Origin: Treponema sp.
GTDB lineage: Bacteria; Spirochaetota; Spirochaetia; Treponematales; Breznakiellaceae
Reading direction: 5' to 3'
Assembly: GCA_031279925.1 (NCBI GenBank)
Contig: JAITHQ010000057.1
Location: 1 to 6,707, forward strand
DNA: 6,707 nucleotides
Made by a program: the position numbers and the translations under genes. Below are positions 6,273-6,707 of this stretch, piece after piece; the first letter of the stretch is position 1, and every line of letters begins with the position of its first letter. Below the pieces are notes generated by a model that made no database searches, was not told the DNA's origin, and saw only the letters and a program-made list of their open reading frames with translations.

Positions 6273-6328
6273 TCCACGGATTGCACGGATTAACACGGAT
6301 TTCAGTGAAAATCCGTGCAATCCGTGGA
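6273..6328. repeat. Interspersed-type stem-loop built from CACGGATT units
   Basis: TCCACGGATTGCACGGAT (6273-6290) and its perfect reverse complement (6311-6328) flank a 20-base centre, giving an 18-bp stem that G-T pairs and A-T pairs can extend outward to 22. The left side contains three near-tandem CACGGATT units (starting near 6275, 6284 and 6294) against two on the right. A different hairpin is also possible: CACGGATTT (6294-6302) with AAATCCGTG (6309-6317), loop CAGTGA. On the plus strand the long stem is followed by ATTTTTC, so it could act as a weak terminator. From memory, similar CACGGATT repeats are scattered through the genomes of several phyla; I could not check this. Confidence 0.8.
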
Positions 6329-6334
6329 TTTTTC

Positions 6335-6480
6335 AAGAATTCGCCTGTTCCATGGCAAAAAGCTAAAATCGAGCTTCGTCTTTATTCGTGCGGAGGTTTT
6401 AATAACCCGACTGCAATACCTTTTAAGAACAACATACCCCGTCCCTTCAGGCTAAACTTGACCCACAAAAAATAGCTCGC
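6335..6480. other. Intergenic stretch with short direct repeats, no gene seen
   Basis: No open frame here has a start, ribosome site and family resemblance. Two short sequences recur further right: CATACCCCG at 6433-6441 and 6540-6548, and CAGGCTAAA at 6448-6456 and 6509-6517. A weak AAGCT/AGCTT hairpin lies near 6360-6378. If the structured RNA to the right is real, its 5' boundary, and any mobile-element end, would fall in or next to this stretch. Confidence 0.4.
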
Positions 6481-6485
6481 TGAAA

Positions 6486-6692
6486 ACCCTACAGGGTGAG
6501 GGTAACGGCAGGCTAAAAACCCTGTGGAGTCCGTCTACGCATACCCCGCCCGGCTCTATCTTACTGTCAAAATAGTGACCGACAATCGAATTATGCGCTT
6601 TTAAGGTATCGTTATCCCGCCGGGCGGCTTTTACTCCAGCTAAGGTTCAGCCCTTACGGGCTGCTATTAGTACATGGTATGCTTCGGCGGGG
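6486..6692 (+). ncRNA. Candidate structured RNA at the right edge; omegaRNA/HEARO-like possibility
   Basis: Several complementary segments are arranged as a consistent nested fold. Helix A: 6489-6497 with 6519-6527 (CTACAGGGT/ACCCTGTGG, one G-U pair). Helix B: 6539-6545 with 6676-6682 (GCATACC/GGTATGC, perfect). Helix C, starting at the very next base: 6546-6554 with 6619-6627 (CCGCCCGGC/GCCGGGCGG, perfect 9 bp, so B and C can stack). Hairpin D: 6648-6653 with 6658-6663 (CAGCCC/GGGCTG, loop TTAC), inside helix B. GGCGGGG (6686-6692) can pair instead with CCCCGCC (6544-6550), a pseudoknot-like alternative that could also hide a ribosome site. The G-U pair favours the plus strand weakly. No coding frame explains the region. 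Known RNAs of this size just before a gene include IscB-associated omegaRNAs; the frame ending in PDVF at the edge could be the start of such a protein, but only a few codons are visible. Other riboswitch-like or attenuator RNAs remain possible. Confidence 0.38.
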
Positions 6693-6707
6693 AATTCCAG
6701 ACGTTTT

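Noticed and set aside
6273..6328. CACGGATT units as a CRISPR array
   Set aside because: The units are 8-10 bases, nearly contiguous and inverted, with no spacers of regular length.
6281..6475. Plus-strand open frame of 64 codons starting in the CACGGATT repeat
   Set aside because: It starts inside the repeat, has no ribosome site and no recognisable protein sequence.
6480..6560. Resemblance of GGGTGAGGGTAACG to a segment of RNase P RNA
   Set aside because: The universal GAGGAAAGTCC and ACAGNNA elements and the P4 pairing are absent, so this is a short chance match.
6674..6707. Partial frames from ATG at 6674 or 6679 running off the right edge
   Set aside because: Only ten or eleven codons are visible and both ATGs lie in or next to a predicted helix, so no CDS is called; kept only as a hint in the RNA finding.

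Overview
The window most likely comes from a spirochaete of the Treponema type, possibly a gut symbiont. This is inference from two lipoprotein genes with signal peptides ending in loose lipoboxes, moderate and patchy GC, an SH3-like lipoprotein beside an ABC-F gene, and a CACGGATT-type interspersed repeat. No taxonomic marker gene is present.

Layout. Bases 1-72 may hold the 3' tail of a gene entering from the left, followed by short AT-rich direct repeats (67-155). Bases 189-1183 are a decayed IS4-type insertion sequence: matching inverted ends of about 33 bp flank a minus-strand transposase pseudogene with premature stops, frame changes and a central deletion that removed the first two catalytic acids. 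A plus-strand pair follows: a 456-residue SH3-like lipoprotein (1234-2604) and, three bases later, a 667-residue ABC-F ATPase (2608-4611). Its stop overlaps, tail to tail, the stop of a 200-residue minus-strand lipoprotein (4601-5203). That gene has a near-consensus promoter (5325-5353), and its probable intrinsic terminator lies inside the ABC-F coding sequence (4545-4570). Upstream on the same strand is a DeoR-family regulator (5369-6148) whose promoter carries a palindrome between the -35 and -10 boxes and seems to fire at or next to the start codon.

The last 560 bases hold no convincing complete gene. They contain a small inverted repeat (6210-6237), a perfect 18-bp inverted repeat built from CACGGATT units (6273-6328), and at the right edge (about 6486-6692) a set of long-range complementary segments that can fold into a nested structured RNA, possibly leading into a gene beyond the window. 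An IscB-type omegaRNA (HEARO) is the most interesting reading, but it is unproven.

How the parts fit: the lipoprotein/ABC-F pair looks like one transcription unit in which a cell-envelope protein is co-transcribed with a cytoplasmic ribosome-associated ATPase. Its promoter region is only about 50 bp from the IS end, so the IS may have replaced or changed the original promoter. The DeoR regulator probably controls itself; its other targets are not visible here.
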